Assembly (NCBI RefSeq): GCF_003074055.1
Contig: NZ_CP029043.1
Span: 5,944,501 to 6,008,500, forward strand
DNA: 64,000 nt
Source of the DNA: Streptomyces nigra
Lineage (GTDB): Bacteria > Actinomycetota > Actinomycetes > Streptomycetales > Streptomycetaceae
Direction: 5' to 3'
The notes under the pieces were generated by a model, which had not been told where the DNA came from, searched no databases, and saw only the letters and a program-made list of their open reading frames with translations. The translations under genes were made by a program, and so were the position numbers. Below, in pieces: positions 24,696-33,174 of the stretch (its first letter is position 1; each line of letters opens with the position of its first letter).

Positions 24696-26429
24696 ATGCC
24701 GCTGTCGTTCGACGTCCCGCAGGACGGGGACTCCGCCCTCAGCCCCTACACCGGCCGCACCCGCGCCCACTGGGAGGCGACGGCCGACTCCCTGCTCGCC
24801 GCCGTCGAGCCGTACGCCACCGGCGACCGCGCCCTCTACCACCTGCCCGGTGACCGCCCGAGCTGGTCCGGCCGCCTCTCCGACGGCCTGGAGGGCTACG
24901 CCCGCACCCTGCTCCTCGCGGCCTTCCGCCGGGACGAGACCGTTCTGGAGCGCTACGCCGACGGACTCGCGGCCGGGGTGTCCGGGGTGTGGCCCCGCAT
25001 CGAGGACCGGGGGCAGCCGCTCGTCGAGGCGGCGTCGATCGCGCTCGCGCTGAGGCTCACCCGGCCCCTGCTGTGGGACCGGCTGCCGGACGCGGTGCGG
25101 CAGCGCGCGGCCGCCTGGCTCGGCGACGCGCTCACCGCCGAACCCTGGCCCTGCAACTGGGAGTTGTTCCCGGTGACCGTCGGCGGCTTCCTCCAGGAGA
25201 TCGGGCACGCGCCCGAGGCCTCCCGCACGGCGATCGACCGGGGCCTGGCCCGCATCGAGGACTGGTACGTCGGCGACGGCTGGTACACGGACGGGGACGG
25301 CCGCAAGTTCGACTACTACAACGGCTGGGCCATGCACCTCTACCCGGTGCTGCACGCCTGGCTGGCCGGTGACACCCACCTCCTCGACTTGTACGGCAGC
25401 CGGCTGTCCCGCCATCTCGCCGACCACGCCCGGCTGTTCGGCGGCGACGGTGCCCCGATGCGCCAGGGCCGCTCCTTGACCTACCGGTTCGCCACGGCGG
25501 CCCCCCTGTGGCTGGGCGCGCTCACCGGGCACACGCCCCTCGCGCCAGGTGTCACCCGGCGGCTGGCGTCCGGCGCGCTGACGTACTTCCTGGAGCGCGG
25601 CGCGGTGGACGAACACGGTCTGCTGACGCTCGGCTGGCACGGCCCCGACCCCTCGGTCCTGCAGGGCTATTCGGGGCCCGCGTCCCCGTACTGGGCGAGC
25701 AAGGGCTTCCTCGGCCTGCTGCTCCCGGCCGGCCACCCGGTGTGGACGGCGGTGGAGGAACCCGCGCCCGTCGAGCGCGAGGACGCCGTCACCGCCCTCG
25801 CCGCCCCCAACTGGCTGCTGCAGGGCACGCGTTCGGACGGGCTGGTCCGGCTGCACAACCACGGCAGCGAGGACGTCCGCTACGACCCGTACTACACGCG
25901 GCTCGCCTACTCCACGGCCACGGCGCCCTCACCGTCGTACGACAACTCCGTCGTCGTCGGCGGCGATCCACGCCGTACGGACATCGTGCCGCTCGGGGTG
26001 GGCGACGGCTGGGCGGCGTCCCGGCACTCGGTCGGCGACGGGGTCCGTGTCACCAGTGTGGTGCTGGCGGAGGGTGCGGCCGAGGTGCGGATCCACGAGG
26101 TCACGGGCGCGCCGGTCGGGACGGAGGTACGGGTGACCGGGTGGGCCGCGTCCGGCGGATCGCGGTCCGAACTCGTGCCGGTCCATGGCCTGTCGGGGGA
26201 GGACGAGTCGACCGGGGTGACGGCCGCCGGACCCACCCTCTTCGCCGTCCTGGCCCGTCTCACGGCGGAGACCGACCCCGTCCCGCTCGCGGACCTGGTG
26301 TCCGTGCGGCCGTCCGGGAACGGCGATGTGGACGTCCGGTGGAGCAGCGGCCGCCGGCTGCGGGTCCGGCCGACGCGGGACTGCCCGGTGGTCGACACTT
26401 CGGCCGGGGCCGAACGGATCCGCCCCTAG
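24696..26429 (+). CDS. DUF2264-family protein
   Basis: 577 residues with an alpha/alpha-barrel-like N-terminal half typical of DUF2264 (YARTLLLAAFR, CNWELFPVTVGGFLQEIG, DGRKFDYYNGWAMHLYPVL) and a beta-rich C-terminal half. It resembles glycoside hydrolase or lyase toroids of the unsaturated-uronidase type, but no activity is established. No signal peptide. The ATG follows GGGAG at 4 nt spacing. Its stop codon TAG (26427-26429) doubles as part of the presumed -10 of the next gene. Confidence 0.85.
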   Translation: MPLSFDVPQDGDSALSPYTGRTRAHWEATADSLLAAVEPYATGDRALYHLPGDRPSWSGRLSDGLEGYARTLLLAAFRRDETVLERYADGLAAGVSGVWPRIEDRGQPLVEAASIALALRLTRPLLWDRLPDAVRQRAAAWLGDALTAEPWPCNWELFPVTVGGFLQEIGHAPEASRTAIDRGLARIEDWYVGDGWYTDGDGRKFDYYNGWAMHLYPVLHAWLAGDTHLLDLYGSRLSRHLADHARLFGGDGAPMRQGRSLTYRFATAAPLWLGALTGHTPLAPGVTRRLASGALTYFLERGAVDEHGLLTLGWHGPDPSVLQGYSGPASPYWASKGFLGLLLPAGHPVWTAVEEPAPVEREDAVTALAAPNWLLQGTRSDGLVRLHNHGSEDVRYDPYYTRLAYSTATAPSPSYDNSVVVGGDPRRTDIVPLGVGDGWAASRHSVGDGVRVTSVVLAEGAAEVRIHEVTGAPVGTEVRVTGWAASGGSRSELVPVHGLSGEDESTGVTAAGPTLFAVLARLTAETDPVPLADLVSVRPSGNGDVDVRWSSGRRLRVRPTRDCPVVDTSAGAERIRP

Positions 26430-26439
26430 CGTTCCCCGT

Positions 26440-27228
26440 ATGACGTCGACGACCCCGTTCGCCGCGCTCCACCACGGTGACGCGCCCCTGCTGCTGCCCA
26501 ACGCCTGGGACCACGCCTCCGCCGCCGCCCTGGCCGCCCGGGGCTTCCCGGCGGTCGGTACGACGAGTCTGGGGGCCGCCGCTGCCGCCGGGCTGCCCGA
26601 CGGCTCCTCCGCCACCCGTGACGAGACCCTGCGCCTCGCCCTCGTGCTCGGCTCCGGGCCGTTCCTGCTCTCCGTCGACGCGGAGGACGGCTACAGCGAC
26701 GAACCCGAGGAGGTGGCCGCGTTCGCCCGGCAGCTCGCGGCCGTCGGAGCCGTCGGCGTCAACCTGGAGGACCGGCTGGGCGACCCCGTCCGGCACGCGG
26801 CGAAGATCGCCGCGGTCAAGGCCGCCGTCCCCGGGCTCTTCGTCAACGCCCGGACCGACACCCACTGGCTGGGAGAGGGGAGCGAGGACCCGAGGCGCCG
26901 GCTCGACGCCTACCGGGAGGCGGGAGCCGACGGGGTGTTCGTGCCCGGGCTGACCGACGCCCGGGAGATCGCCGCCCTGGTGAAGGATCTCGACGTCCCC
27001 CTGAACGTCCTGCACAGCCCGGCCGGACCCACTGTCCCCCGGCTCGCCGAGCTCGGTGTCCGTCGCGTCAGCCTCGGCTCCCTCCTCTACCGGGTGGCGC
27101 TGGGTGCCGCGCTCGACGCGGTCGGCGCGATCGCGGCCGGACGGCCGCCGGCCGGGACCGTCCCCTCGTACCGGGATGTCGAGAAGCTGGGACGGCGCGG
27201 TGACGCGGGACACGGCGGCGGGCGGTGA
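26440..27228 (+). CDS. Isocitrate lyase/PEP-mutase family protein
   Basis: A 262-residue TIM-barrel enzyme of the PEP mutase/isocitrate lyase superfamily. Metal- and substrate-binding segments are visible: SVDAEDGYSD, GVNLEDR and VNARTDTHW. The catalytic Cys of true isocitrate lyases (KKCGH) is not present, so it belongs to the carboxyvinyl-carboxyphosphonate mutase/oxaloacetate hydrolase-like group; its C-C or P-C substrate is unknown. TAGCGT (26427-26432) is 7 nt before the ATG with no ribosome site: leaderless type, with the -10 overlapping the preceding stop codon. Confidence 0.87.
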   Translation: MTSTTPFAALHHGDAPLLLPNAWDHASAAALAARGFPAVGTTSLGAAAAAGLPDGSSATRDETLRLALVLGSGPFLLSVDAEDGYSDEPEEVAAFARQLAAVGAVGVNLEDRLGDPVRHAAKIAAVKAAVPGLFVNARTDTHWLGEGSEDPRRRLDAYREAGADGVFVPGLTDAREIAALVKDLDVPLNVLHSPAGPTVPRLAELGVRRVSLGSLLYRVALGAALDAVGAIAAGRPPAGTVPSYRDVEKLGRRGDAGHGGGR

Positions 27229-27301
27229 GCCCCTGTTAGCCTTGAAGCCTTCCCGGGTATCAGACCCTTTGGACTCATCACCGGCGAGGGACCGAGGAAC
27301 C

Positions 27302-27727
27302 ATGACCATGGACATCCCCGGCGACAGGCGACTGGCGGCCGCCGTCGTGATGGACGAGGACCGGCGGGTCCTCCTGGTCCGCCGCAGCGTCAAGGAGCGG
27401 TTCCTGCCCCGGGTCTGGGGCGTCCCCTGCGGAAAGCTGGAGCCCGGCGAGCGCCCCGAGGACGGCGCGCTGCGGGAGCTCAAGGAGGAGACCGGCCTGC
27501 TCGGCGAGGTCGTCCGCAAGGTCGGCGAGTCGTCCTTCCTCAGCGACTACCGAGGCCACGAGATCAAGAACTGGCAGGACAACTTCCTGGTCCGCCCGCT
27601 GACTTCGGCGATCACCCTGCCCGAGCCCGACCAGGACTCCGTCTGGCTGAGCCGCGCCGAGCTGACGACGGTCGACGTCGACGCGTACAACCTCGACGTC
27701 GTCCGGCAGGCCTTCAGCGCGGCCTGA
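27302..27727 (+). CDS. Nudix hydrolase
   Basis: 141-residue Nudix pyrophosphohydrolase. The complete Nudix box G-x5-E-x7-R-E-U-x-E-E-x-G-U is present (GKLEPGERPEDGALRELKEE followed by TGL). Substrate (a nucleoside diphosphate linked to X) unknown. The ATG at 27302 is preceded by GAGGAACC; a second in-frame ATG two codons later is possible. Its 3' end overlaps the convergent cupin-like gene by 14 bp. Confidence 0.92.
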   Translation: MTMDIPGDRRLAAAVVMDEDRRVLLVRRSVKERFLPRVWGVPCGKLEPGERPEDGALRELKEETGLLGEVVRKVGESSFLSDYRGHEIKNWQDNFLVRPLTSAITLPEPDQDSVWLSRAELTTVDVDAYNLDVVRQAFSAA

Positions 27728-28442
27728 GGCGGTCCGCCAGCTCGCCCAGCGCCGCCAGATACTCCGGCACCGCCAGCGGCACCTTCGCCACCGCGCCCGG
27801 ATGCGGGCCCGCCGCCGTGAACACGTCGGTGTGCCGCCGCCGTCCGGCCCCCGTCTCCAGGAAGAGCGTCACCGTCGGCTCGTCCGTGTCGCACCAGGCC
27901 CGGTGCAGGGTGTGCGCGGGCAGCGCGTACGAACTGCCCGCCGCGTACTGGCCGGTGTGCGTCAGCCGCAGCCTCGCCTCGCCCGCCGCCGCCAGCGTCC
28001 AGTCCGCCGAGCCGTGCGCCAGCGACTCCTCGTAGCGGGCCGCCGTGAGACCGTCACCGTCGCCGGACACCTCGTACAGCTCCATCGCCAGCCGGCCCCG
28101 CACCACATAGGAGGCCAGCGGCGAACGGTGGTTGTGGATGTCCTCCTTGCCGATCGTCCCCGCGTCCGGATGCCACACATGCGCGCGCAGCATGTGCCGC
28201 GGCCCCGCGTCGATCAGCAGCAGCTTGTCGAAGCCCAGCACATGCCGGTACGAGAGCCGGGCCGTGCCCTCCGGATCGCCCGCGCCGGACGCCAGTTCGG
28301 CGACGAGCGCCGACAGGGCCCCGTCCGCGCCGAGTTCGCCGACGACCCGGCGGGCGGCCGCCGCCTGTTCGTGCTCGGGCAGCTCGCCGTCCAGCGCCTC
28401 CGCCAGCAACCGCCGTGCCGCCCGCACCCGCCGACCACCCAT
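27714..28442 (-). CDS. Cupin-like protein of unknown function
   Basis: 242 residues. An N-terminal helical segment is followed by a cupin-like barrel: HVWHPDAGTIGKEDIHNHRS with several candidate metal-binding His, ASYVVRGRLAMELYEV, then YALPAHTLHRAW. This arrangement resembles cysteine-dioxygenase-type or RmlC-like cupins, but I cannot name a substrate. The ATG at 28440-28442 follows GGGAGGACGGGTGC. It starts 27 bp after the stop of the cyclase-like gene and is almost certainly co-transcribed with it. Confidence 0.75.
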   Translation of the reverse strand: MGGRRVRAARRLLAEALDGELPEHEQAAAARRVVGELGADGALSALVAELASGAGDPEGTARLSYRHVLGFDKLLLIDAGPRHMLRAHVWHPDAGTIGKEDIHNHRSPLASYVVRGRLAMELYEVSGDGDGLTAARYEESLAHGSADWTLAAAGEARLRLTHTGQYAAGSSYALPAHTLHRAWCDTDEPTVTLFLETGAGRRRHTDVFTAAGPHPGAVAKVPLAVPEYLAALGELADRLRPR

Positions 28443-28469
28443 GCACCCGTCCTCCCGTACCGCAGCGGC

Positions 28470-29885
28470 TCATCCGCGTGGCTGATACATCCATACGGCA
28501 TGGGCACGCAGCGCCGAAAGGCCCTGATACGTCATCCACATGGGCCGGCGCAGCTCGGTGCCGTCGCCGCCGCGCCCCCACACCCAGACCCCGCCCCGCT
28601 GCCCGGCCCACACCGCGGCCAGCGCCCCGTCCAGCCGGACCCGCCACTCGTCCTCCAGGCCCTCGGCCCGCGCGACGGCCACGGCACCCGGCGTCAGCAG
28701 CGCGCGCACCAGCCAGGACGCGGTGAAGTGCCGCACGCCCAGCACCTCGTGCCGGGACGGGTCGTCGGTACGCGGGCGGCGCACCTCCTCGTGCAGGTTC
28801 TCCAGGTCGGGGCAGGTGTCGTGCGGCGCGTCCGGGCAGGCCAGCAGCCAGCGGATGCCGTCCTCGCGCGCGGTCCGCGCCCGCTCGCCGCGGGCGTCGG
28901 CGTCCTCGCCCAGCACCCGTGCCGCCCGGTCCAGGGCGACCACGGCCTGCGCGGTGTGCAGCGGCGACGGCCTTCCGTACGGCGGCTGCAGCCGGTAGCC
29001 CCAGCAGCGCAGATGGTCCCGGCGCCCGTCGCTGATCGCGCCGTCCGCGAGGGCCTCGCGCAACAGGGAGAGCAGCGGGGAGCCGGGCGCGGCCCGCAGC
29101 AGCCCGCGCAGCACGGTCGTCACCACATGCGTGGACTCCCAGCCGGCGCGGTCCAGCTCCCGGGTGAAACCGGCCGTGCAGAGGTCCACCTCGGCGCCCA
29201 GCCGGTCGGCCGGCACGCCCGCGCGGGCCAGCGCGCCCAGCACCAGCGCGGTGACCTCGGGACGTGCCTGGGAGCCCTGGGAGCGCGCCGACCAGCCGCC
29301 CTCGGGCAGCCGCAGCCGCCACAGCGTGTCCACCAGCTCGCCGGTGCTCAGCCGCCCGTCGGGCATCCCCAGGTCGAGCATCATGTGCAGGCCGTACGCG
29401 GTGCCCACGGACGTAGGCCAGGACGGGGTGCTCTCGCCGAGGGAGTGCGGCCAGCCGGTGAGGCGCCCGCGCCGCGGGTCCTCCACGACGCACACCTGCT
29501 CGACGAGGGCGTCGTACGCGGAGGCGAACACCTGCGGGAGCGGGCCGGACGCGCCCGTGCCCGGACGGTCACCGCCGCCGCCCCGGTTGCCCGCCGCGGC
29601 CCGGGCGCGCAGCAGGCCGGCCGCCAGCCAGACGGCGACGAAGGTGCCGAGCCCACTGACACCGGAGATCAGATAGCGGGCCGCGGAGCCGTCCAGCGAG
29701 TCCGGCAGCACCCCGAACAGGGCCTGGAAGACGGCGTATCCGGCGGCCGCCGCGCCGAGTCCGCCGAGCCAGCCGACGAAACGGGCCGGCGGCGAGCCGG
29801 CCGGGTCCTCACCGTCGGCGGGGGGAGGGGCGGGACCGGGGCGACGGGATCTCAACGGGCCGCGTCCTAACTGCTGTTGGGACAA
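28470..29885 (-). CDS. Membrane-anchored protein with terpene-cyclase/prenyltransferase-like alpha-toroid
   Basis: About 471 residues. After a Pro/Arg-rich N-terminus there are two hydrophobic spans (WLGGLGAAAAGYAVFQALFG and VSGLGTFVAVWLAAGLL). A long helical region follows with repeats resembling squalene-hopene cyclase/prenyltransferase toroids (LWRLRLPEGGWSARSQG, PLHTAQAVVALDRAARVLG). The acidic DxDD or QW motifs of true cyclases are not evident, so catalysis is doubtful. I start at the TTG at 29883-29885 because GGGAGGGAG lies 8-9 nt upstream; a longer frame would run into the MITE-like element and is unlikely. Confidence 0.7.
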   Translation of the reverse strand: MSQQQLGRGPLRSRRPGPAPPPADGEDPAGSPPARFVGWLGGLGAAAAGYAVFQALFGVLPDSLDGSAARYLISGVSGLGTFVAVWLAAGLLRARAAAGNRGGGGDRPGTGASGPLPQVFASAYDALVEQVCVVEDPRRGRLTGWPHSLGESTPSWPTSVGTAYGLHMMLDLGMPDGRLSTGELVDTLWRLRLPEGGWSARSQGSQARPEVTALVLGALARAGVPADRLGAEVDLCTAGFTRELDRAGWESTHVVTTVLRGLLRAAPGSPLLSLLREALADGAISDGRRDHLRCWGYRLQPPYGRPSPLHTAQAVVALDRAARVLGEDADARGERARTAREDGIRWLLACPDAPHDTCPDLENLHEEVRRPRTDDPSRHEVLGVRHFTASWLVRALLTPGAVAVARAEGLEDEWRVRLDGALAAVWAGQRGGVWVWGRGGDGTELRRPMWMTYQGLSALRAHAVWMYQPRG

Positions 29886-29938
29886 GACGCGCTCCCTCCC
29901 CCGTGGCGGCCGCGTGTGGCTTCCGCGAAGCTTCCAGT

Positions 29939-30108
29939 CTAAGAGTTCCGAACAAAAGTGGAGTCCGATCAGCTCGCGGCGTCTGGTGCGTGCGATCGCA
30001 AGGCGCCGGAAGCCCCTGGTAGTGGGGCTACCAGGGGCTTCCGGCAACGCGGCGAGCGTGCGGGCCAGACGCCGCGAGCCGGGCTCCACTTTTGTTCGGA
30101 ACTCTAAG
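29939..30108. mobile_element. 160-bp MITE-like element with nested perfect inverted repeats, flanked by CTAAG duplications
   Basis: The element spans 29944-30103. Its ends are perfect 20-bp inverted repeats beginning AGTTCCGAACAAAAG (29944-29963 and 30084-30103). A direct repeat CTAAG flanks it at 29939-29943 and 30104-30108, as expected for a 5-bp target-site duplication. Inside are a second perfect 15-bp inverted repeat (29972-29986 with 30065-30079) and a 17-bp stem with a 5-nt loop (30006-30022, 30028-30044), so the whole unit can fold into a long cruciform. It has no coding capacity. The parent transposase is not in this window. Confidence 0.8.
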
Positions 30109-30111
30109 TGG

Positions 30112-30714
30112 TCAGCGGGGCGCCTGGGGCGGCCGCCCGCCGGGCCCGCCCCGCGGCCAGTGCGAGAGGGCCACGTGCAGGGCGTCGACGGCCCGGTCCC
30201 AGGACTCCTCGACGTCCCGGGGGGCGCCGAACGCCCCGGTGGACTCCAGGGAGCAGTAGCCGTGGAAGGTGCTCCGCAGCAGCCGGACGGCGTCCGTGAG
30301 GTCGGGCTCCTCGAGGCCGTAGGCGCGCAGCATGCCGTAGGTGATCTCGGCGGTGCGGCGCAGGGCGGGGGAGTCGGCGATCAGCTCCTGGTCGATCGCC
30401 ATCTGGGTCGCCGCGTACCGTCCGGGGTGCTCCAGCGCGTACGCCCGGTAAGCCGCCGCGAAGGCGACCAGGGCGTCCTTGCCGGCGCGGCCCGCCACGG
30501 CCGCCGCGATCCGGTCGATCATCTCGCCGCCGGCCAGCAGCGCCACCCGGGTCCGCAGGTCCTGGAGGTTGCGGACGTGCGAGTAGAGGCTCGCGTCCTT
30601 CACACCGAAACGGCGGGCCAGCGCCGACAGGCTGACGTTCTCGAACCCCACCTCGTCGGCGAGCTCGGCCGCCGCCGCGGCGAGGCGGTCGGCGGTCAGT
30701 CCTGCGCGGGCCAT
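30112..30714 (-). CDS. TetR-family regulator (WHG-type C-terminus)
   Basis: 200-residue TetR/AcrR repressor. The N-terminal helix-turn-helix reads ENVSLSALARRFGVKDASLY, and the C-terminal ligand domain contains the FHGYCSLESTGAFG segment of the WHG subfamily. AAGGACC lies just upstream of the ATG at 30712-30714. It is followed 4 bp after its stop codon region by the MITE-like element, so its terminator may be supplied by that element. Target genes and ligand are unknown; the neighbouring two-component system is one candidate. Confidence 0.87.
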   Translation of the reverse strand: MARAGLTADRLAAAAAELADEVGFENVSLSALARRFGVKDASLYSHVRNLQDLRTRVALLAGGEMIDRIAAAVAGRAGKDALVAFAAAYRAYALEHPGRYAATQMAIDQELIADSPALRRTAEITYGMLRAYGLEEPDLTDAVRLLRSTFHGYCSLESTGAFGAPRDVEESWDRAVDALHVALSHWPRGGPGGRPPQAPR

Positions 30715-30783
30715 GGAGGTCCTTCGGTGGTGAGAGGCGGTGCGACAAGCGGAGATGCTAGTCCCCGGGTGCGGGCGGGGGCC

Positions 30784-31479
30784 TCACGCCCGTCCGTCGG
30801 GGCCACCCGGCCGGACCAGGCCGGTCTCGTACGCGAGGACGACCGCCTGGGCGCGGTCCCGCAGGTCCAGCTTGGCGAAGATCCGGGCCACATGGGACTT
30901 CACCGTCGCCTCGCTGAGCGTGAGGTGCGCGGCGAGCTCCGCGTTGGACAGACCCCGGCCGAGCAGCGTCAGCACCTCCAGCTCGCGCGGGGTCAGCGCG
31001 GCCAGATCGGCGGGGACGGCCGGCGGCCCGGCGGTGTCCCCGGCGGCGAAGCGCTCCACCAGACGGCGGGTGATGGCGGGCGCGAGCAGCGCGTCGCCCG
31101 TGCCGACCAGCCGGACGGCCGCCGCCAGATGCTCGGGCGTCACGTCCTTCAGCAGGAAGCCGCTCGCCCCCATCGACAGGGCCGCGTACACGTACCGGTC
31201 CAGGTCGAAGGTGGTGAGCATGAGCACCCGGCAGTGCGGCGCCTCCCGGAGGATGCGGCGGGTCGCCTCCAGGCCGTCCATGGTGGGCATGCGGATGTCC
31301 ATCAGGACGACGTCCGGGGCGAGTTCACGGGCCAGCGTCACCGCCTCCACGCCGTCCGCGGCCTCGCCGACGACGTCGATGCCGCGCACCGTCAGGATCA
31401 GCCGGAAACCGGTGCGGATCAGGGTCTGGTCGTCGACGATCAGCACCCGGGGCCCGGGCCCGTCCGCCGGCGCCGTCAC
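30784..31479 (-). CDS. NarL/LuxR-type response regulator
   Basis: 231 residues: receiver domain with acidic pair D16/D17 (VLIVDDQ), phosphoacceptor Asp at about residue 61 (VVLMDIRMPTMDG) and conserved Lys in GFLLKDVT, then a LuxR-type helix-turn-helix (LTPRELEVLTLLGRGLSNAE, VKSHVARIFAKLDLRDR). The GTG start at 31477-31479 overlaps the kinase stop as GTGA, so the pair is co-translated. Likely target is the ABC exporter transcribed away from the kinase gene. Confidence 0.93.
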   Translation of the reverse strand: MTAPADGPGPRVLIVDDQTLIRTGFRLILTVRGIDVVGEAADGVEAVTLARELAPDVVLMDIRMPTMDGLEATRRILREAPHCRVLMLTTFDLDRYVYAALSMGASGFLLKDVTPEHLAAAVRLVGTGDALLAPAITRRLVERFAAGDTAGPPAVPADLAALTPRELEVLTLLGRGLSNAELAAHLTLSEATVKSHVARIFAKLDLRDRAQAVVLAYETGLVRPGGPDGRA

Positions 31480-32327
31480 GGCCGGTCCAGGGGGATGCGG
31501 GCGCGGACCCGGTAGCCGCCGCCGAGACGCCGGCGGGCGTCCAGGTCACCGCCGTACACCGCGACCCGCTCGCGCAGACCCAGCAGGCCGCGGCCGGTGC
31601 CCTCGCGGGGGCGGGGCACCGCCGGGCGTGCGGCCGGGCCGCCGGTCAGCACGCTCGGGCCGGTGTTCAGCACCTCGACGCGCAGCGCGTGGTCGGCGTA
31701 GCGGACGCTGACCTCCGCCCGGCCGCCGTCGCCGTGCCGGAGGGCGTTCGTCAGAGCCTCCTGGACGATGCGGTACGCCGTCACGTCGATGCCCGGCGGC
31801 AGCGGGCGCGGCTCGCCGGAGATGCGCACCTCCACGGGCAGCCCCGCGAACGACACCCGGTCCACCAGCTGCCCGAGCCGGTCGAGGCCGGGCTGCGGAG
31901 CCGGCACGGACGCCCCGCCCGTCTCCGGGTCCCCGTCCGTCTCGTCCCGGCCGTCCGCCGGCGGGGCGAGCACCCCCAGCAGATGCCGCAGATCCGTCAT
32001 CGCGCCCCGCCCCGCGTCCTCCACGGCACGCAGCGCCGCCGCGGCCTCGTCCGGCATCGTGCCGAGCACCTCGCGGGCCGCGCCCGCCTGGACGACCATG
32101 AGGCTCACCGTGTGACTGACGATGTCGTGCAACTCCCGTGCGATCCGGTCCCGTTCGGCCGCGACGGCCGCGCGTGCCGCGCTCTCCCGCTCCCGTTCGA
32201 GCAGCCAGCCGCGCTCCCCGACGGCCGCCCGCCACCGCCGCCGCGTCCGCACCAGCGCGGCGGCCAGCACCACGACGGCCGCCCACGCCACCGAGGCGGC
32301 GGCCCAGCCCGCGTTCCAGTCCCCCAT
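31476..32327 (-). CDS. Sensor histidine kinase (HisKA_3/NarX class) with minimal sensor
   Basis: 283 residues. A single transmembrane segment (about residues 8-26, VAWAAVVVLAAALV) is followed by a coiled-coil linker, the dimerisation/phosphoacceptor box ELHDIVSHTVSLMVVQ with His67, and an HATPase_c domain (IVQEALTNALRHG, GTGRGLLGLRERV). Most relatives in Streptomyces have four to six spans, so this sensor part is unusually short and suggests an intramembrane or partner-dependent signal. The ATG at 32325-32327 is divergent from the ABC exporter genes. Confidence 0.9.
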   Translation of the reverse strand: MGDWNAGWAAASVAWAAVVVLAAALVRTRRRWRAAVGERGWLLERERESAARAAVAAERDRIARELHDIVSHTVSLMVVQAGAAREVLGTMPDEAAAALRAVEDAGRGAMTDLRHLLGVLAPPADGRDETDGDPETGGASVPAPQPGLDRLGQLVDRVSFAGLPVEVRISGEPRPLPPGIDVTAYRIVQEALTNALRHGDGGRAEVSVRYADHALRVEVLNTGPSVLTGGPAARPAVPRPREGTGRGLLGLRERVAVYGGDLDARRRLGGGYRVRARIPLDRP

Positions 32328-32466
32328 GAGGACAACCCTGGCAGACCGCCGGGGCCGCGCGCATCGGCCGGGCGATGCAGTGCCTGCATCCCGGGGATGA
32401 GAGGACGCCGGGATGCCATCCGGGGAGGGATGTCCGCGGCGGCGCCCGGCTCGTAGCGTCGTGTCC

Positions 32467-33174
32467 ATGGTCACCGATGACAGCGCACACGACACCGTCG
32501 TACGGCTCGACGGCGTACACAAGGAGTACGGGGAGACGACGGCGCTGGCCGGGGTGTCCCTGGAGATCGGGGCCGGTGAGGCGGTCGCCGTGATGGGGCC
32601 CTCGGGGTGCGGGAAGACCACCCTGCTCAACATGATCGCCGGTCTGGACCGGCCCACCGGCGGCAGCGTCGTCGTCCACGGGGAGAACGTGGGGGAGGCC
32701 AGCGAGAAGGAGCTCGCCCTGTACCGACGGCACCGGATCGGCATGATCTTCCAGTTCTTCAACCTGATCGACGACCTGTCCGCCCTCGACAACGTGGCGC
32801 TGGCCGCCCAGCTGACCGGCACCCCCGCCCGGCAGGCCCGGCGCCGCGCCCTGGAACTCCTCGACGAACTCGGCGTCGCCGACCGGCGCAACGCCTACCC
32901 GGCCGTGCTCAGCGGCGGCGAACGCCAACGCGTCGCCGTCGCCCGGGCGTTGATGAACCGCCCGGCGCTGCTGCTGGCGGACGAGCCGACCGGCGCCCTC
33001 GACAGCCGGGCCGGGGAACAGGTGATGGACCTGCTGCTCGACCTCAACCAGATCGGGCAGACCCTGATCCTGGTGACCCACGACGCCCGGCTCGCCCGGC
33101 GCTGCGCCGGCCGCCTCATCGAACTCGCCGACGGCCGGGTGACCGGCGAACAGGCCCTGGAGGTGTCCGCGTGA
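32467..33174 (+). CDS. MacB/LolD-type ABC transporter ATP-binding protein
   Basis: 235 residues. Walker A is GPSGCGKTT, signature LSGGERQRV, Walker B LLLADEPTGALD, with the LolD/MacB-type IGMIFQFFNLIDDLSALDNV segment at the Q-loop. It energises the FtsX-type permease encoded next, overlapping it as GTGA. TAGCGT (32454-32459) lies 7 nt upstream of the ATG with no Shine-Dalgarno sequence, so a leaderless mRNA is likely. An upstream in-frame ATG at 32413 is rejected on this basis. Confidence 0.93.
   Translation: MVTDDSAHDTVVRLDGVHKEYGETTALAGVSLEIGAGEAVAVMGPSGCGKTTLLNMIAGLDRPTGGSVVVHGENVGEASEKELALYRRHRIGMIFQFFNLIDDLSALDNVALAAQLTGTPARQARRRALELLDELGVADRRNAYPAVLSGGERQRVAVARALMNRPALLLADEPTGALDSRAGEQVMDLLLDLNQIGQTLILVTHDARLARRCAGRLIELADGRVTGEQALEVSA

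Noticed and set aside
29885..30089. Upstream extension of the toroid-protein gene into the MITE-like element
   Set aside because: The extension is the translation of inverted-repeat DNA; the TTG at 29885 has a good ribosome site.
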